Shown one piece after another: positions 12,039 to 14,757 of a stretch of 14,757 nt of DNA. Made by a program: the position numbers and the translations under genes. The stretch is from Deltaproteobacteria bacterium (GTDB lineage Bacteria; DRYD01), in contig JAPYWL010000032.1 of NCBI GenBank assembly GCA_028276365.1, positions 1 through 14,757 on the forward strand. Direction: 5' to 3'. A model generated the notes under the pieces. The model had not been told where the DNA came from, did no database searches, and worked only from the letters and a program-made list of their open reading frames with translations. How positions within the stretch are numbered: the first letter of the stretch is position 1; every line of letters begins with the position of its first letter.

Positions 12039-14757
12039 TTATTTTATTTTTAGTTCTTTTAAGTAATTAGAATATATTTTTTCATTAGGATTTAAAATTA
12101 TAAGTTTTTCTAAATATCTTTTAGCACTTTCTAAATCCTTTAGTAAGTTTTTATAAATGAAAAATATTTTAAATAATATTCCTTCTGTTTCAAATCCATT
12201 TTTTATGGCTAATTCGTAATAGTACAATGAATTAGAATTTAAATCATTATTTTCTAATTCTATTGATTTTGCTTTTAGATAATAATAATATCCATCTATT
12301 ATTTCGTTATTATTTTCATTAATTAGTTTTTCTATTAATAAATTCAAAGGTATATTATAATTTTTATATAAATCAAATGAACAAAGAATTATAAAACTAA
12401 TTAATAATTCGATAATTTTTAATTCAAAGAATTTATTTAAATAATTTTCATTATGTAACTTAACAATACTATTTATTAGTAAATTTATTGCATTTTTATA
12501 CTGATTTTTTAAAAACATAGATAAAGAAGCGGATAATATGCTAATAGGGGAAAAATTAATTTTATTTGCATATAGATAAGCATTATTAGAATATTCTAAA
12601 GCTTTTAAATTATCTGAATAATATATCCAGTAAGTTAAAGCCAATTGATAATATATATAAGCTAATTCTTTTTCAGATTTAATTTCTAAGATTAATTCTT
12701 TTAGTTTATTAATTAATTCTTCATTTTTATATAAATTTTGAAGTATTTTTATTAATATATCATAAGCATATAATGGGAACTCGATATTTAATGAAAAGGT
12801 TTTAGATCTTGCTGCTATTATATTTTCATATGCTTTAAAATAGTTTTTTAAATTTAGGTAAACTTTGGATAATAATATATAAGCTTCTATATCGTTTGGA
12901 TTGAAATCTATTAGATTTTTTAAAATACTAACTAATTTATTTATATCGTTTATTTCTAAATATATTTTAGCTAAGAATTTATAGTAGCTTATATTAGTGG
13001 GATCTAAAGATAATGCTGTTTCTAAATTTTTTATAGCTTCTTCTAATTTTCCTGTTAAATAGTAAATATTTGCTGCTTTTTCATAATACAACGGATTACT
13101 TGAATTTATACTTATTAATTCAAATATTAAATTCAAAGCGTTTTCATAGTCCTTATTTTTTATCATTAATTCTATTAAGTACTCTTTATAGCTTATTTTG
13201 GTAGCAAAATTCTCTTCATCTGATATTAAATTTATTATAATATTAATAGCTTTAGAATATTGTCCTTTTATTTCATAGATTTGTGCTAGTTCATAAAGTA
13301 AGTCTTTATTATATCCTGTAAGCCTTATTATGTTTTCTATACTTATTATTAATGAATCTATATCATTAATAGCTTTTGCAGCAATATATAGATTTTGGTA
13401 TATATTTAAGTTATCTTTTTCTATCTCTATTATTTTTTTGGCTAATTCTATTGCTTTAGAATATTCAGATATTCCTATATAAAATTCCATTGCTTCCTTT
13501 AAAGTTTCAAAATCTTCTATATAATCTAAAATTGAAGAATATATTTTAGCTAATTCTATATTTTTACCTAATAATTTATAAGATTTTATTAAGGAGGGAA
13601 AAATTGTAGTATCGTCTTTTATATGTTTTAAATACTGAGATAAATTTGAAATAGCTAATTCGTATTTTCCTAACTTAAAATAAGCTAAACCTAAATATTT
13701 ATAAATTTTATAAAAAAATGGATCAATTTCTTGATTTTTAAGAATATAAAGTAGGTTAGTGAGTATGTTAATTGTTAAATTAGGATCGTAATTTAATACA
13801 CTTCTTGCTGCTAATACTAAGTAAATATTATTATCTGTTAATTTATATAATTCATTAAATACTACATAAGAATTAACGTAATCTTTTATAGTGTAATATA
13901 TATCGCCTAATAGGTTTAAAATTTTTTCATTTTTCCCGTATTTATCTATATAATAATTACAGTAATATAGAGCTTTATCTGGATTTTTTATTTTAAAGTA
14001 AGATTTTGCTAAAATATATATCATTGTCTTTGATTCATAATAAGGTACTAAATTCTCTAAAATATTAATAGTATTTTCATAATCTTTTTTTTCATAGTAA
14101 TTTTGAGCTTTATTTAATAAAATTTCTATTTCTTTTAATGTTATACTAATTGTTTTATCTTGGATTTTATTTATATTTAATGAATTATCTACTTGTTCTA
14201 AATTTTTAGCTATATTTAAAAACGGAATATGAATATTTTTTTTTGTATCTTTTTCTTGAGATACTATTTGTTCTTTTGTGCTTTGTAAATTATAGATATC
14301 TTGATTAATTACTAATTTATCTTCTACTTCTTTTATCTTTTCTTCTAAAACTTCTGATTTATTTTTTATATTTAAATCCTTTATATCTTTTTTATATGAA
14401 ACTATATCGTCTAATATACTACTTAATGTTTGATTTATTAAAGATTCTTTATCTAAAAAAGGAGTATTTAAGTTTTGAGAATTGACATTATTTTCTTTTA
14501 TTGATTCATTTTCAACTACTGATATTTGGTTTTGATTATCAATTATTTTATTTATGTAATCTATAATGGTATTTTTAAACTCTGATATATTTTTATATCT
14601 TTTAGTTTTATTTTTTTCTATAGCTTTTAGGATAATATTTTCTAATTCTTTATCTATATTAGGGTTATATTTGGATGGTGGTATAGGTTTTTCATGTAAG
14701 ATTTTATAAATCATTGCTGCAGCATTAGTATCTATTATAGGTAGATTATTTGTTAGT
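12039..14757 (-). CDS. Ser/Thr protein kinase C-terminal end fused to a long TPR array (5' end outside window)
   Basis: This partial gene is open to the right edge, with 905 complete codons visible before the TAA at 12039-12041. The first visible residues (AAAMIYKILHEKPIPPSKYNPNI), followed by LENIILKAIEKNKTKRYKN, match the end of the C-lobe of Hanks-type kinases (subdomains X-XI, with the conserved Arg in KRY). The catalytic loop lies outside, so activity cannot be judged. A charged, Asn/Ser/Lys-rich linker of about 130 residues follows. The remaining 700 or so residues are tetratricopeptide repeats, at least a dozen by eye (for example KAQNYYEKKDYENTINILE, YLGLAYFKLGKYELAISNL, ANIYYLTGKLEEAIKNLETA), a helical protein-protein interaction scaffold. 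No membrane segment is visible between kinase and TPRs. An in-frame ATG at 14712-14714 is internal to the kinase fold and is not the start. It probably heads an operon with truB. Confidence 0.85.
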   Translation of the reverse strand, partial: LTNNLPIIDTNAAAMIYKILHEKPIPPSKYNPNIDKELENIILKAIEKNKTKRYKNISEFKNTIIDYINKIIDNQNQISVVENESIKENNVNSQNLNTPFLDKESLINQTLSSILDDIVSYKKDIKDLNIKNKSEVLEEKIKEVEDKLVINQDIYNLQSTKEQIVSQEKDTKKNIHIPFLNIAKNLEQVDNSLNINKIQDKTISITLKEIEILLNKAQNYYEKKDYENTINILENLVPYYESKTMIYILAKSYFKIKNPDKALYYCNYYIDKYGKNEKILNLLGDIYYTIKDYVNSYVVFNELYKLTDNNIYLVLAARSVLNYDPNLTINILTNLLYILKNQEIDPFFYKIYKYLGLAYFKLGKYELAISNLSQYLKHIKDDTTIFPSLIKSYKLLGKNIELAKIYSSILDYIEDFETLKEAMEFYIGISEYSKAIELAKKIIEIEKDNLNIYQNLYIAAKAINDIDSLIISIENIIRLTGYNKDLLYELAQIYEIKGQYSKAINIIINLISDEENFATKISYKEYLIELMIKNKDYENALNLIFELISINSSNPLYYEKAANIYYLTGKLEEAIKNLETALSLDPTNISYYKFLAKIYLEINDINKLVSILKNLIDFNPNDIEAYILLSKVYLNLKNYFKAYENIIAARSKTFSLNIEFPLYAYDILIKILQNLYKNEELINKLKELILEIKSEKELAYIYYQLALTYWIYYSDNLKALEYSNNAYLYANKINFSPISILSASLSMFLKNQYKNAINLLINSIVKLHNENYLNKFFELKIIELLISFIILCSFDLYKNYNIPLNLLIEKLINENNNEIIDGYYYYLKAKSIELENNDLNSNSLYYYELAIKNGFETEGILFKIFFIYKNLLKDLESAKRYLEKLIILNPNEKIYSNYLKELKIK

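Overview
The window is very A+T-rich (by eye only about a fifth to a quarter G+C), densely coding bacterial chromosome. Bacterial markers include a class I release factor of RF1 type, a bacterial methionyl-tRNA synthetase, TruB, tandem PilZ domains, a Hanks-type kinase tail and Shine-Dalgarno sites of the AGGAGG/GAGGG kind. The adenosylhomocysteinase is the short form without the C-terminal Lys/Tyr tail, best known from thermophilic bacteria and archaea. That hints at a deep-branching or thermophilic/anaerobic lineage, but I cannot name the phylum from sequence alone. No plasmid, phage, IS, CRISPR, tRNA or rRNA signal is visible.

Layout: (1) 1-321 (+) is the 3' end of a CPBP-type intramembrane protease gene. 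It converges with (2) a hemW-like radical SAM gene (337-1539, -). (3) From 1484 to 11007 ten genes run on the + strand with gaps of at most 57 bases, compatible with one or a few operons. They are three unrecognised proteins (one membrane-anchored), prfA, a cysteine-rich DUF116-like protein, a membrane-anchored protein with a copper-amine-oxidase-N-like stalk domain, a tandem PilZ protein, metG, ahcY and a stand-alone PolA-type 5'-3' exonuclease. (4) On the - strand, converging with that run, are truB (11031-12002) and, upstream of it, a large TPR protein whose N-terminal part is the end of a Ser/Thr protein kinase domain. The kinase gene runs off the right edge.

How genes fit together: much of the window is translation and core metabolism (release factor, Met-tRNA synthetase, tRNA pseudouridine synthase, S-adenosylhomocysteine recycling). 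It is mixed with likely signalling and envelope proteins (PilZ, Cu-amine-oxidase-like stalk protein, kinase-TPR). metG and ahcY are adjacent and both act around methionine. The most informative oddities are: a perfect-looking beta-clamp pentapeptide (QLKLF) at the very C-terminus of the lone exonuclease; a divergent 5' overlap between hemW and the neighbouring membrane-protein gene, with no alternative start; an uncharacterised three-gene group before prfA; a duplicated ribosome-binding site before ahcY; and a mixture of strongly SD-led and SD-less genes inside one co-directional run.

There is no gene-free stretch longer than about 60 bases. I saw no convincing factor-independent terminator (no G+C stem followed by T-run), and promoter boxes cannot be called reliably in such A+T-rich DNA.
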